A stretch of 64,000 nt of DNA. Origin: Microbacterium mangrovi (GTDB lineage: Bacteria; Actinomycetota; Actinomycetes; Actinomycetales; Microbacteriaceae). Positions 25,036 to 33,982 of this stretch are shown one piece after another. The stretch is taken from NCBI RefSeq assembly GCF_000802305.1, contig NZ_JTDK01000002.1, positions 1 to 64,000 on the forward strand. Reading direction: 5' to 3'. Position 1 is the first letter of the stretch; each line of letters starts with the position of its first letter. The notes under the pieces are model-generated. The model saw only the letters and a list, made by a program, of their open reading frames with translations, ran no database searches and was not told the DNA's origin. A program made the translations under genes and the position numbers.

Positions 25036-26529
25036 ATGACCGCACTCGAGCGGGCGATCGCCCGCCCCGCCCCCGTCCGCGACTTCGCCGGACGCTCGCC
25101 CCTGGACGGTCTCGACCGGCGCAGCGTGGGGTTCGTCGACGTGCTCGCGCAGTCGGTGGCCGCGGTGGCGCCTTCGGCGGCGGCGACCACGATGATCCTG
25201 CTCGTCTCGGGCGTCGCGGGCGACCAGACCGTGCTCTCAGTGCTGCTCGCGGGCCTCGTCGCCCTGCTCGTGGCCCGCACCGTGGGCGAGTTCGCCCGGC
25301 GCATGGTCACCAGCGGGTCGCTCTACACCTATGCGGCGAAGGGGCTCGGCCCGGTCGCCGCGATCACAACCGGTGCGGCGATCCTCGTCGCCTACGCCTT
25401 CGTCGCGATCTTCGCCCTCCTCGGCGGTGCGCACTACGTGCTCATGCTGCTGCAGCGCGTGTGGCCGGCGGCAGCCGGACCCGGACCGACGATCCTCGTG
25501 CTGCTGGCCGAAGGCATCGTGCTGGCGGTCGTGCTGGTGCGGGGCATCCGGCTGTCCACGCGGCTGGCCCTCGTCGTCGAGGTGATCTCGATGGCGATCA
25601 TCGTGTCGCTGCTCGTCGTGCTCGTCGTCACGATCGGCCCCCTCGACGTCGGGGCGATCCTGCCTGCCGCCGGCCTGTCGCCCACGGCGCTCGCGGCCGG
25701 CACGATGCTCGCGCTCACCGCGTTCGTCGGCTTCGAGAGCGCGGCGACCCTCGGCGTCGAAGCCCACCGGCCGCTGCGGAACATCCCGCGCGCGATCGTG
25801 TGGACCGTGATCGTCTCGGGCGCCCTGTACATCCTGGCCGCATACACCCAGGTCGCCGGCTTCCGCGCGCTCGGTCTCGACCTCGGCGGCTCGGGCTCGC
25901 CGGTGAACACGCTCGCCGCCCGTCACGGCCTCGACGGCTGGGGCGTGGTCATCGACGTGGGAATCGCGGCATCCTTCCTCGCCTGCGCGATCGCGTCGAC
26001 CACCGCGTTCACCCGGATCCTGTTCGCACTCGGCCGCGACGGAGTCGCCCCGGCGGTCGTCGGTCGCACGCATCCCCGGCTGCACACGCCCATCGGCGCC
26101 GTCCTCGTCGCCGTGCCGGTCGTGGTGGTCGTGCCGCTCGCCGTCGTCGCCGCGGGGGTGGATGCCTGGCCGGCGATGCAGGCGATGATCGTCGTCTCCG
26201 CGATCGGCTTCATCGTCGCGTACGGTCTGGTGTGCGTCGCCGCGCCCGTGTTCCTGCGGCGGATCGGCGAGCTGACGTGGCGGGTGGGCGCGACGGCGAT
26301 CGCGGGCGCGATCCTCCTCGCGACGGGTCTGGCGGTGTACCTGGTCGTCGAGGTGCTGGCCGGCAACGGAGGCGTGTGGGTGGCGCTGGCGCTGGCGGTC
26401 GCGCTGGGTGCGGCCGTCGCGTGGCGACGGCTCCGGATGCGCCGCGTCGCGTCGTCGATCGGCGCCTACGACGAGCCGGTCGCCGCCCAGGTGCTCGGAG
26501 GCGTCGCGCGGGAGGCGGACGGTGACTGA
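25036..26529 (+). CDS. APC-family permease
   Basis: 497 residues, about 12 membrane segments with a ~30-residue cytoplasmic N-terminus. TAFVGFESAATLGVEAHRPLRNIPRA is the family's helix-6/loop mark. It is clearly different from the permease on the other strand, so the locus has two importers of related substrates or one importer and one exchanger. GGAGG precedes the ATG at 25036. The IclR gene overlaps its 3' end by 8 bp, which implies one transcript. Confidence 0.9.
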   Translation: MTALERAIARPAPVRDFAGRSPLDGLDRRSVGFVDVLAQSVAAVAPSAAATTMILLVSGVAGDQTVLSVLLAGLVALLVARTVGEFARRMVTSGSLYTYAAKGLGPVAAITTGAAILVAYAFVAIFALLGGAHYVLMLLQRVWPAAAGPGPTILVLLAEGIVLAVVLVRGIRLSTRLALVVEVISMAIIVSLLVVLVVTIGPLDVGAILPAAGLSPTALAAGTMLALTAFVGFESAATLGVEAHRPLRNIPRAIVWTVIVSGALYILAAYTQVAGFRALGLDLGGSGSPVNTLAARHGLDGWGVVIDVGIAASFLACAIASTTAFTRILFALGRDGVAPAVVGRTHPRLHTPIGAVLVAVPVVVVVPLAVVAAGVDAWPAMQAMIVVSAIGFIVAYGLVCVAAPVFLRRIGELTWRVGATAIAGAILLATGLAVYLVVEVLAGNGGVWVALALAVALGAAVAWRRLRMRRVASSIGAYDEPVAAQVLGGVAREADGD

Positions 26530-27217
26530 CCCCGCACCGACCCTGACCGCCCGCCAGCCGCGCGCGATCCACAGCGCGCTCACCGTCCTCGAGGCCGTCG
26601 CCGAACTGGGCGCGGGCACGACCGCCCGCGAGGTGTCGGTCGCGCTCGGGCTGCCGCGCGCCACCACCTACCGGCTGCTGAACCTGCTCGTGCAGGACGA
26701 GTACCTCGTGCGCACCCCCGACCTGGCCGGCTTCGCGCTCGGGGCGAAGGTCATCCAGCTCGCCGCGTTCGCCGCCCCGGCGCGGCTTCCCTCCGCCGCT
26801 CGGGACGTCGTCGCCGAGCTCCGGGCCGACATCCGCGGCGGCATCCACATCGCGAGATTCGACAACGGACGCGTCTTCATCGTCGACGCCGACCCCGACT
26901 TTCCGCTGCGCGATCCTCTGAGATTGACCCGCGAGCCGGAGCGCACCGCCATCGGGCGGCTCCTGCTTGCGGCCTCCCAGGCATCCGGACCCGTCGTCGA
27001 CGCGGCGGCGGCCGACCTCGAGCAGTGGGGCGCGACACGCCAGATGGGCGAGCTCATCCGCGGGTACGGATGCATCGCAGTGCCGATCCGGGGTGCCGGC
27101 GGGATGCCGGCCGGAGCCGTCGGGTACTCCGGGCCGAGCGATCGCGTCGCCGATCCGGGGGTGCTCGTGCGCCGGCTGCAGTCCGCCGCCGAGCAACTCG
27201 GTCCGCTGTTGTCCTGA
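26522..27217 (+). CDS. IclR-family transcriptional regulator
   Basis: 231 residues from a GTG inside the permease 3' end, with GGGAGG just ahead. The N-terminal winged helix (about 13-70, with ALGLPRATTYRLLNLLV as recognition region) is followed by the GAF-like effector domain (about 85-230), with RLTREPERTAIGRLLLAA where the family has its ligand-pocket entry. The effector domain is slightly short for IclR (usual total ~250). It probably controls the two divergent amine-use operons in response to the amine or its aldehyde/acid product. Confidence 0.88.
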   Translation: MTDPAPTLTARQPRAIHSALTVLEAVAELGAGTTAREVSVALGLPRATTYRLLNLLVQDEYLVRTPDLAGFALGAKVIQLAAFAAPARLPSAARDVVAELRADIRGGIHIARFDNGRVFIVDADPDFPLRDPLRLTREPERTAIGRLLLAASQASGPVVDAAAADLEQWGATRQMGELIRGYGCIAVPIRGAGGMPAGAVGYSGPSDRVADPGVLVRRLQSAAEQLGPLLS

Positions 27218-27237
27218 CGCCGTGCCAGGCTGTGTCC

Positions 27238-27843
27238 ATGCGCATCGCCGACTTTCCCGTGCCCGACACCGCCGCCGCGCGCGGCGCCTATGCCCTCGCC
27301 GTCGCGTATCAGCCGCCGTCGATCACCGCGCATGCGATCCGGTCGTGGCTGTGGGCGGAGGGGTTCGCCGTGGTCGCCGGGCTCGAGGACGTCGACCACG
27401 AGCTGCTCTACACCGCCGCGCTGCTGCACGACATCGGCACGGTGACCGAGTTCGACAACCACACGATCTCGTACGAGCACGCCGGCGGACACGTCGCCGT
27501 CGCGCTCACGGCGGGTGCCGGCTGGCCGGCCGAGCGCCGGCAGCGGGTGCTCGAGGTGGTCGTCCGTCACAACTGGCCGAGCGTCGACCCGCAGTTCGAC
27601 GTCGAGGGGCACCTGCTCGAGACGGCCACCGGGCTCGACATCTCCGGCGTCGGGGCGGACGCCCTGCCCGAGGAGTTCCTCCGCGAGGTGCTCGCCGGCT
27701 ACTCGCGCGGCGACCTGGCCGCGGTGTTCGGCGCGTGCGTCGTCGAGCAGGCCGCGCGCAAGCCCGCGACGTCGGCTCGCCGCCTCGTCGACGGCGGCGT
27801 CGTCCGCAAGCTCCAGGACAACCCCCTGGAACGCCTCGGCTGA
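27238..27843 (+). CDS. HD-domain phosphohydrolase, cyanamide-hydratase-like
   Basis: 201 residues with the HD signature LLHDIG near residues 62-67, an upstream His in ITAHAIRSW and downstream Asp in the long helices. The sequence after it (NWPSVDPQFDVEGHLLETATGLDISG) matches the cyanamide hydratase-like/HD group. The metal is probably zinc or iron. The substrate is unknown. It begins 20 bp after the IclR gene and may be read through from that operon. The 3' end converges on the DinB gene. Confidence 0.85.
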   Translation: MRIADFPVPDTAAARGAYALAVAYQPPSITAHAIRSWLWAEGFAVVAGLEDVDHELLYTAALLHDIGTVTEFDNHTISYEHAGGHVAVALTAGAGWPAERRQRVLEVVVRHNWPSVDPQFDVEGHLLETATGLDISGVGADALPEEFLREVLAGYSRGDLAAVFGACVVEQAARKPATSARRLVDGGVVRKLQDNPLERLG

Positions 27844-27851
27844 GCTCCCCC

Positions 27852-28931
27852 TCACCACCCGCTGCGGGTGGGGGTGTGGCCCTCGCGGGCGTCGTCGGGC
27901 ATCGCCAGCTCCGCCCGCACGCCGAGCAGGCGAAGGGGCCGATCCGGCTCGATCTTCGCCACGAGCTTGAGGATCTCGGTCAGCACCGTCTCGCGGTCGT
28001 AGGTCGCGGGGATCTTGTGCACCAGGTTCTTCGTGACGAACGGCGCGTAGCGCACCTTGATCCCCACGCCGACGACAGGGCGGCCTTCGGCGACGACGTC
28101 CTCGAGCACCTGCCGCACGAGTTCGCGGGCGGCATCCTCGATCTCGGCGCGCTCGACGATGTTCTGCTGGAACGTCGTCTCGCGTCCGTGCCCACGCGCC
28201 ACCCACGGCGTGTCGTCGACGACGGATGCCCCGTCGCCACGCCCCAGCTGCCGGTACCACAGGCCCATCTTCGGGCCGAACTCCGCGACCAGCTCGGCTT
28301 CGTCGGCGTGCGCCAGTTCCGTCACGGTGTGGATGCCGTGCGCCGCGAGCCGCTTCGAGATCTTCGACCCGATCCCCCACAGGGCGACGGTTGGCCGGTC
28401 GCCCATGACCTCCAGCCAGTTGTCCGCGGTCAGCCGGAACGTGCCGCGCGGCTTGCCGAAGTCGGTCGCGTTCTTGGCCCGCACCAGCGTGTCGCCGATG
28501 CCGACGCTGCAGTGCAGCCGGGTGCGTTCGAGCACCGCGCGCTGCACGTCGCGCGCATACGCCTCGGGGTCGTCGGTCGAGACTCCCAGAAACGCCTCGT
28601 CCCATCCGAGCACCTGCACCACGGCCCCGGGCTGGGCGCGCAGTGTCGCCATCACCTCTTTCGACGCGGCCGTGTAGGTGGGTGCGTCGACGGGCAGGAT
28701 GACGGCATCCGGCGCCTTGCGCGCGGCGATGCGCAGCGGCATCCCCGACCCGACCCCGAACTCGCGGGCTTCGTACGACGCCGTCGAGACGACCGCCCGC
28801 TCGGTCGGGTCGCCGCGGCCGCCGACGATCACCGGCCTGCCGGCGAGCTCGGGCCGGCGCAGCACCTCGACCGCGGCGATGAACTGGTCGAGGTCGACGT
28901 GCAGCACCCACGGGCGGGCGGATCCGGTCAT
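27852..28931 (-). CDS. dinB: Y-family DNA polymerase, DinB2-like
   Basis: 359 residues. The N-terminus HVDLDQFIAAVE aligns with Pol IV HVDMDCFFAAVE. The second Phe (the steric gate, Phe13 in E. coli) is Ile18 here. Palm acidic residues are Asp13 and the pair in GWDEAFLG (~105-112). Two HhH-like segments follow (ALWGIGSKISKRL), then the little-finger domain. Overall it matches mycobacterial DinB2 (HVDLDQFLASVE), in which the same residue is Leu and ribonucleotides are accepted. The C-terminus lacks an obvious beta-clamp motif. No LexA-type box was seen upstream, so SOS control is not supported. Confidence 0.9.
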   Translation of the reverse strand: MTGSARPWVLHVDLDQFIAAVEVLRRPELAGRPVIVGGRGDPTERAVVSTASYEAREFGVGSGMPLRIAARKAPDAVILPVDAPTYTAASKEVMATLRAQPGAVVQVLGWDEAFLGVSTDDPEAYARDVQRAVLERTRLHCSVGIGDTLVRAKNATDFGKPRGTFRLTADNWLEVMGDRPTVALWGIGSKISKRLAAHGIHTVTELAHADEAELVAEFGPKMGLWYRQLGRGDGASVVDDTPWVARGHGRETTFQQNIVERAEIEDAARELVRQVLEDVVAEGRPVVGVGIKVRYAPFVTKNLVHKIPATYDRETVLTEILKLVAKIEPDRPLRLLGVRAELAMPDDAREGHTPTRSGW

Positions 28932-28982
28932 GGCATCCAGTCTGGTCACTTCCCGGACCGAGCGGGTCAGTAGCATCCTCGC

Positions 28983-29417
28983 ATGGCCATCACAATCGAC
29001 AACGTCGGCATCGCCGTCCGGGATCTCGACGCGGCGATCGCCTTCTTCACCGACCTCGGCCTCACCGTCATGGGCCGCGACACGGTGCAGGGCGAGTGGA
29101 CCGACACCGCCGTCGGGCTCGACGGCAACCACGCCAAGATCGCGATGCTGTGCACACCCGACGGCCACGGCCGCCTGGAGCTGTTCGAATACCTCCACCC
29201 CGACGCGATCGAGACCGAGCCCACGCTCCCGAACGAGATCGGGATGCACCGGATCGCGTTCTCGGTGGACGACATCGACGAGGCTCTGGCGATCGCCGCG
29301 CGTCACGGATGCTTCCCGCTGCGCGGCGTCGCGAACTACCGGGACGTCTACAAGCTCACGTATCTGCGCGGTCCGAGCGGCATCCTCGTGATGTTCGCCG
29401 AGGAGCTGAAGCACTGA
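28983..29417 (+). CDS. VOC-family (glyoxalase/bleomycin-resistance fold) protein
   Basis: 144 residues made of two beta-alpha-beta-beta-beta modules, beginning ITIDNVGIAVRDLDAAIAFF. Metal-ligand candidates are the early region DNVGIAVRD, Glu in RLELFEYL, His in EIGMHRIAF, and a final Glu in MFAEEL. The family covers glyoxalases, dioxygenases and resistance proteins, so the reaction is open. Divergent from dinB with 51 bp between the starts. Confidence 0.88.
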   Translation: MAITIDNVGIAVRDLDAAIAFFTDLGLTVMGRDTVQGEWTDTAVGLDGNHAKIAMLCTPDGHGRLELFEYLHPDAIETEPTLPNEIGMHRIAFSVDDIDEALAIAARHGCFPLRGVANYRDVYKLTYLRGPSGILVMFAEELKH

Positions 29418-29452
29418 CGCGACCCGCGGCGTCGGCGTAGAGTCGCGATCGA

Positions 29453-29491
29453 CCGGGAAGCCCCTGATCGAGCCGGAAGGCCCTGATCGGA
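29453..29491. repeat. short tandem repeat before the DUF1254 gene
   Basis: Two near-identical 19-20 bp units (CCGGGAAGCCCCTGATCGA and CCGGAAGGCCCTGATCGG) sit head to tail at 29453-29471 and 29473-29490, ending about 20 bp before the next start. The second unit could supply the ribosome-binding site (GGAAGG is too far; AGAAAGC is closer). They could be a regulator's direct repeats. Confidence 0.35.
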
Positions 29492-29510
29492 TCAGAAAGC
29501 ACGGTGCGAC

Positions 29511-30842
29511 ATGGCTGACGCAGACCTCACGGAGATGGCCGCCCAGGCGTACGTCTTCGGCTATCCGCTCGTCGCGAACCTCGAGCAGGTGGTCCGCTAC
29601 ACGCAGCAGCGGGTCGGATCGGTGCCGCGCGCTGCGTTTAACAGCTTCGGGCACGCCCGCGCTCTCGCGACCCCGGCCGACACGTTCGTGTCGATCAACA
29701 ACGACACGGTCTACAGCATGGCCCAGGTCGACACCGGCCCCGGACCGGTGCGGCTGCACGTCCCGAACACGGGCGGGCGCTACTACGTGCTGCAGTTCGT
29801 GGATGCCTGGACGAACAACTTCGCGTACGTCGGCACGCGGTCGATCGGCGGCGGGGGCGGGGACTTCCTGCTCGTCGCCCCCGACTGGGACGGCCGTGCC
29901 GGCGACGAGGTGATCATCCGGTTCCCCACCCGGGTCGCGTCGATCGTCGGGCGGTGGGCGGTGTCCGGCGAGGACGACCTGCGCGCCGTGCGGGCGCTGC
30001 AGGATGCCACCACGCTCGAGTCCACGGCTCCGCACGTCGCCCCGGCGGGTGTTCCGCACGTCGTCGGCGACCCCGCCGATCCGATCCGGTTCTTCGAGCG
30101 CGTGCGCACGTGGGGAGAGGAGTTCCCTCCCGGTCACTCGGACCGGCACATGATGGTCCACCTCGAGGAGCTGGGCCTGAGCGGGGCGCAGCCCATCATC
30201 GGCATGCCCGACGACGTGCTGGAGGCCCTTCGCGCGGGATTCGGGATCGGGCGCGAGCGCGTCGAGACCGCGCTGCGCACCGGCGGCGGCACCGCCCTGG
30301 TGAACGGCTGGCTTCCCGCCATCCACGCCACGGACTACAACACGGACTTCTTCGAGATCGGCACGATCGACGATCCGTCGTGGAAGATCACCGACCCGGA
30401 CCGCCGCATCCTGCAGCGGGCCCTGGTGGCGCTGGGCGGGCTGTGGGGAAACCACGGCTACGAGGCGTCGTACGCCCTCACCTATCTGGATGCCGACGGC
30501 GAGCCCCTCACCGGGGCGTCCGACTACGAGCTGCGCCTGTCGCCGGTGCCACCCGTCGATGCGTTCTGGAGCGTCACCATGTACGACGTGCCGGACTACT
30601 TCCTCGTCGAGAACCCCCTCGCCCGCTACTCCCTCGGCGACCGTACGCCGGGGATCGAATACGACGACGACGGCGGGATCACCGTGTTCCTGAGCGCGCG
30701 GGAACCCTCCGATCCGAAGCGGCGGGCGAACTGGCTGCCCGCCCCGGCCGGACCGTTCCGGCCCGCGCTGCGCATGTACTCGCCGCAGGCGGCGGTCCTC
30801 GACGGGAGCTGGATGCCGCCCGCGATCCGCCGCGTCACCTGA
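29511..30842 (+). CDS. DUF1254/DUF1214-family protein
   Basis: 443 residues. The N-terminal DUF1254 part has AYVFGYPLV, NNDTVYSMAQVD and PNTGGRYYVLQFVDAWTNN. The C-terminal DUF1214 part ends with VPPVDAFWSVTMYD, YSLGDRTPGI and REPSDPKRRANWLPAPAGPF. Both halves are beta-rich. The biochemical function of the family is unsettled. No signal peptide is seen, unlike many members that are exported. It overlaps the convergent methyltransferase by 8 bp. Confidence 0.9.
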   Translation: MADADLTEMAAQAYVFGYPLVANLEQVVRYTQQRVGSVPRAAFNSFGHARALATPADTFVSINNDTVYSMAQVDTGPGPVRLHVPNTGGRYYVLQFVDAWTNNFAYVGTRSIGGGGGDFLLVAPDWDGRAGDEVIIRFPTRVASIVGRWAVSGEDDLRAVRALQDATTLESTAPHVAPAGVPHVVGDPADPIRFFERVRTWGEEFPPGHSDRHMMVHLEELGLSGAQPIIGMPDDVLEALRAGFGIGRERVETALRTGGGTALVNGWLPAIHATDYNTDFFEIGTIDDPSWKITDPDRRILQRALVALGGLWGNHGYEASYALTYLDADGEPLTGASDYELRLSPVPPVDAFWSVTMYDVPDYFLVENPLARYSLGDRTPGIEYDDDGGITVFLSAREPSDPKRRANWLPAPAGPFRPALRMYSPQAAVLDGSWMPPAIRRVT

Positions 30843-31509
30843 CGCGCCCGGATCCGACGGCGAGGAATGCGGTGCCGAGGCACAGCTCCGTCCAGCGCGG
30901 GTCGTCGAGTTCCTCCCGCATGGCATCGCGGACCGCCTCCCACGGGCGTCGCGCGACCCAGGCGGCGAGCGACGCGGAGGTCGGCACCGCCGCCACGCCG
31001 ACCTGCCGCATCCATCCGGGGAGCCCGTCGGGGACCTTGAGGTCGAGCACCACCCAGCGGCCCCCGACGGCGAGCGCCGCCGCACCGTGGGCGATCACCC
31101 GGCCGACGCCCGGCACCTGCGTCAAGGCGTAGGTGGACACGATCGCATCGACCCCGCCGGGAAACGCGAAGTCGGCGGCATCCCCCTGCACGAGGCGCAC
31201 GTTGGCCCATCCGGCCGCGTCGACCCGCTCGCGCGCGCGGGCGAGCATCGCATCGGTCAGGTCGACGCCGACGATCCGTCCTCCGGGGCCGATCCGCTCT
31301 TCGATCAGCGGGAAGTTCAGGCCCGTGCCGCAGGCCACGTCCACCACCCGGTCGCCGGCGTGGAGGGCCAGCGCCCGCACGGCGCGGAGCCGCTGCGCGC
31401 GCTGCGGGTAGAAGGGCACGGGCGCCAGCCGGGACGCGCGGTCGTAGTGCTTCGCCTTCTTGCGGTACGTGTCGATCAGGCGCGCCCGCTCGCGATCCGC
31501 ATCGTTCAC
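30835..31509 (-). CDS. class I SAM-dependent methyltransferase
   Basis: 224 residues from a GTG (31509) that overlaps the upstream stop by four bases. Motif I is VVDVACGTGLNFPLI (about 57-70), an acidic GVDLTDAML follows, and GDAADFAFP marks the adenine-binding loop. UbiE-like start (YRKKAKHYDRAS). The methyl acceptor is unknown. It is translationally coupled to the SRPBCC protein gene, so the two probably act on one small hydrophobic compound. Confidence 0.88.
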   Translation of the reverse strand: MNDADRERARLIDTYRKKAKHYDRASRLAPVPFYPQRAQRLRAVRALALHAGDRVVDVACGTGLNFPLIEERIGPGGRIVGVDLTDAMLARARERVDAAGWANVRLVQGDAADFAFPGGVDAIVSTYALTQVPGVGRVIAHGAAALAVGGRWVVLDLKVPDGLPGWMRQVGVAAVPTSASLAAWVARRPWEAVRDAMREELDDPRWTELCLGTAFLAVGSGRVR

Positions 31510-31967
31510 GGCGCGCCCGGCTCGCCGCCGCGTTCCAGCGCCCACCGGATCGCGGCCATCTCGCGGTCGCTGGTGCGCTGCACCCGGTCTCGCAGCACCC
31601 GCCCGGGGATGACGCGCATGACGTTCGCGAGGTCGACCTCGACCCACATCGTCGCGTGGGTGGAGGCCTCGCCCGCCGGCTGGAGTTCCATCCCCCAGCG
31701 CGCCCGGGAGGAGCCCATCGTGCCGGCGAACTCCATGGCTCGCGGGGCGTCGACGCGGGTCACCTGCTCGGTGCGGCGGTGGTCCACACCGAAGTCGTGC
31801 GCCCGCTGCTCCACCCGGGCGCCCGGCTCGAAGGGGCCGCCGCCCCGGATGCGGCATTCCCGCACGGTGGGCGCCCACTCCGTCCAGCGTGCGACGTCGC
31901 GCAGGTAGTCCCAGACGGCGCCGGCATCCCGGGCGACGGTGATGCGGCTCTCGGTCCTGATCGTCAT
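31506..31967 (-). CDS. SRPBCC-family (START-like) protein
   Basis: 153 residues of the helix-grip fold: SRITVARDAGAVWDYLRDVARWTEWAP at the start, a long C-terminal helix with RVLRDRVQR. These proteins bind hydrophobic ligands in a deep cavity; members act as polyketide cyclases, lipid carriers or stress proteins. First gene of the pair with the methyltransferase. No signal peptide. Confidence 0.85.
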   Translation of the reverse strand: MTIRTESRITVARDAGAVWDYLRDVARWTEWAPTVRECRIRGGGPFEPGARVEQRAHDFGVDHRRTEQVTRVDAPRAMEFAGTMGSSRARWGMELQPAGEASTHATMWVEVDLANVMRVIPGRVLRDRVQRTSDREMAAIRWALERGGEPGAP

Positions 31968-32066
31968 GCCGGCGGCTTCCGACGGGGAGGGATGCCGACG
32001 GCATCCTGCTCCAATGGTGACACGTACGGCGCGCGCGGCGGGTTCACTCCCCGGCGCGCTGACGTC

Positions 32067-32600
32067 TCAGCGGGTGCGGAGTCCGTCGAGGATCAGCTCC
32101 AGCATGCGCCCCGAGTCGGCGTCGGCGTGTCCGATCGCCCGCCACAGGGCACCGGTGAGCATGAGGAAGTCGGCGGGATGGGCATCCACCCGGATCGACC
32201 CGTCGGCCTTCCCGGCCTCGAAGAAGGCGGTGATCACCGCCATCACCGGACCATACGACCGGTCGGCGGCCGCCTGGTGCGCGCTCTGGCCGAGGGCCTC
32301 CCCCAGTCCGTGCTTCTGGCGCATCGCGGCGACGAGGTCGGTGGTCCACAGGCGCAGTCCGTCGATCGGTGCGTTCGCCGCAAGGAGTTCCGGTGCGGCG
32401 CCGACGAGCCGCTCCACTTCGTCCTGGTAGACCGCCAGCACGAGGTCCTCGCGCGTCGGGAAGTGCCGGTACAGCGTGCCGGCTCCGACGCCGGCGCGCT
32501 GGGCGATCTGGTTGAGGGATGCCTCGCCGGGCTCGGCGAACACCTCCCGGGCGACCACGAGGATGCGCTCGCGGTTCTCGCGTGCGTCGGATCGGACCAT
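32067..32600 (-). CDS. TetR/AcrR-family repressor
   Basis: 177 residues. The N-terminal helix-turn-helix is textbook: RILVVAREVFAEPGEASLNQIAQRAGVGAGTLYRHFPTREDLVLAV (about 10-55). The C-terminal domain (about 70-177) is short and helical. Divergent from the epimerase gene with 77 bp between them, which contain two matching palindromes. It almost certainly represses that gene and itself; the inducer is unknown. Confidence 0.92.
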   Translation of the reverse strand: MVRSDARENRERILVVAREVFAEPGEASLNQIAQRAGVGAGTLYRHFPTREDLVLAVYQDEVERLVGAAPELLAANAPIDGLRLWTTDLVAAMRQKHGLGEALGQSAHQAAADRSYGPVMAVITAFFEAGKADGSIRVDAHPADFLMLTGALWRAIGHADADSGRMLELILDGLRTR

Positions 32601-32616
32601 GACTCCCCTTGCTAAC

Positions 32617-32654
32617 CGGAGAACTCTCCGTTACGGTAATCGGAGACCTCTCCA
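32617..32654. promoter_or_regulatory. twin TetR operators
   Basis: CGGAGAACTCTCCG (32617-32630) is a perfect 6+2+6 palindrome. CGGAGACCTCTCCA (32641-32654) repeats it with one arm mismatch, 24 bp centre to centre. Both lie between the divergent TetR and epimerase genes; the second overlaps the region expected to hold the epimerase promoter. Two copies of one palindrome in a 77-bp gap are strong evidence of the regulator's sites. Confidence 0.8.
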
Positions 32655-32677
32655 TTTGACTCTACCAAGGAGCCCCC

Positions 32678-33700
32678 ATGTCTACGGTCCTCGTCACCGG
32701 CGGATCCGGCTTCATCGCCGGATGGTGCATCCGCGAACTGCTCGAAGCCGGCCACGACGTGCGCACCACCGTGCGCGACCTCCGCCGCGAGGCCGGGGTA
32801 CGCGCCCAACTGCACGCCGCCACCGACTTCGACGACGCCCGGCTCACCGTCCTCGCCGCCGACCTGCAGGGCGATGCCGGCTGGTCCGACGCCGCCGGCG
32901 GCACCGACTTCGTACTGCACGTCGCCTCGCCGACGCTGCGCGGCGCAGCCATGGACGAGGCCGAGATGATCGCCGCCGCCCGCGACGGGGTGCTCCGGGT
33001 ACTCCGCGCTTCGCGGGATGCCGGGGTGAAGCGCGTCGTGCTCACCAGCGCGTCCGGGGCCATCGTGTACGGGCATCCCGACGAGTCGCGGCCCTTCACG
33101 GAGGAGGACTGGACGGACGTCACCGCCGACATCGCGCCGTACCCGAAGTCGAAGACCCTGGCCGAGCGCGCCGCGTGGGAGTTCGTCGCACGCGAAGGCG
33201 ACGGCCTCGAACTCGCGGTCGTCAATCCGACCGCCGTCCTCGGGCCGATGCTCGGCGAGGACGACCCGCCGTCGCTGCGCGTCGTCCGGGGGCTGCTCGG
33301 CGGCGCCTTCCCGGTCTGCCCGCCGTTCGGAACGGGGTGGGTCGACGTGCGCGACGTCGCCGACCTCCACCTCCGCGCGATGACCGATCCGGCAGCCGTC
33401 GGCGAGCGGTTCCTGGCGACCTCCGGACGCAGCCTGCGAGTCGTGGAGATCGCCGGCATCCTGCGCGAGCGTCTCGGCGACCGCGCGGCGAAGGTGCCGA
33501 CCCGCGAGATGCCGGTCTTCGTCGCCCGCGCGATGGGCGTGGTCAACCCGCAGTTGAGGGCCCTGCGCCCCCAGCTCGGCCATGATTTCCCGTCCACGGG
33601 TGCGAAGGCCGAACGGGTGCTGGGCTGGAAGCCGCGGTCCGTCGACGAATCCCTCGTCGACACCGCCGAGAGCATCCTCGCGTACTCCGCGGCATCCTGA
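32678..33700 (+). CDS. NAD(P)-dependent epimerase/aldehyde reductase (extended SDR)
   Basis: 340 residues. GGSGFIAGW (8-16) is the Rossmann loop; Arg residues after the second strand suggest NADP. TSASGAIVYGHP supplies the Ser region, and YPKSKTLAE the catalytic Tyr and Lys. It is closest to dihydroflavonol-4-reductase-like bacterial aldehyde reductases. AAGGAG precedes the ATG. Regulated by the divergent TetR; the inducer may be its carbonyl substrate (inference). Confidence 0.9.
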   Translation: MSTVLVTGGSGFIAGWCIRELLEAGHDVRTTVRDLRREAGVRAQLHAATDFDDARLTVLAADLQGDAGWSDAAGGTDFVLHVASPTLRGAAMDEAEMIAAARDGVLRVLRASRDAGVKRVVLTSASGAIVYGHPDESRPFTEEDWTDVTADIAPYPKSKTLAERAAWEFVAREGDGLELAVVNPTAVLGPMLGEDDPPSLRVVRGLLGGAFPVCPPFGTGWVDVRDVADLHLRAMTDPAAVGERFLATSGRSLRVVEIAGILRERLGDRAAKVPTREMPVFVARAMGVVNPQLRALRPQLGHDFPSTGAKAERVLGWKPRSVDESLVDTAESILAYSAAS

Positions 33701-33712
33701 AGCGACGGGAGG

Positions 33713-33886
33713 TCAGTCGTCGTGGCGGGCGTGGTCTGCGACGTCGGGTTCGGCCCGCAGCACGTCCGCGATCTCCTCCTCCGGGCGCGGGGCGATGTTC
33801 TCGTCCTCTTCGAGCTCGGGCACCGTCGGCTCCCCCGGCTCGGGCACGTGGTCCGGGCCGTGCGCGCTGTGGTTCTCGGACGACAT
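33713..33886 (-). CDS. small acidic protein
   Basis: 57 residues, no hydrophobic segment, with over a quarter Asp/Glu and several Pro and His (SSENHSAHGPDHVPEPGEPT). The strong AAGGAGG eight bases before the ATG argues that it is translated. Probably intrinsically disordered. No family recognised. It converges with the epimerase gene and is divergent from the DUF1801 gene. Confidence 0.6.
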   Translation of the reverse strand: MSSENHSAHGPDHVPEPGEPTVPELEEDENIAPRPEEEIADVLRAEPDVADHARHDD

Positions 33887-33982
33887 GGACGCCTCCTTCG
33901 CTGGGTGGCATCCACCGTACTCGCCTCCCGGCCATGCAGCAGGATCCCGGCGAGCGCGACGCGAGGCATCCATAATCGAGCC

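Noticed and set aside
22863..26525. plus-strand open frame of about 1220 codons across the amine-use locus
   Set aside because: Same GC-skew artefact; composition rich in Arg, His and Asp with no domain.
28932..31085. possible large N-terminal extension of the DinB gene
   Set aside because: The frame is open by composition only; it runs antisense to the VOC and DUF1254 genes, and the polymerase begins at its proper HVDLD region.
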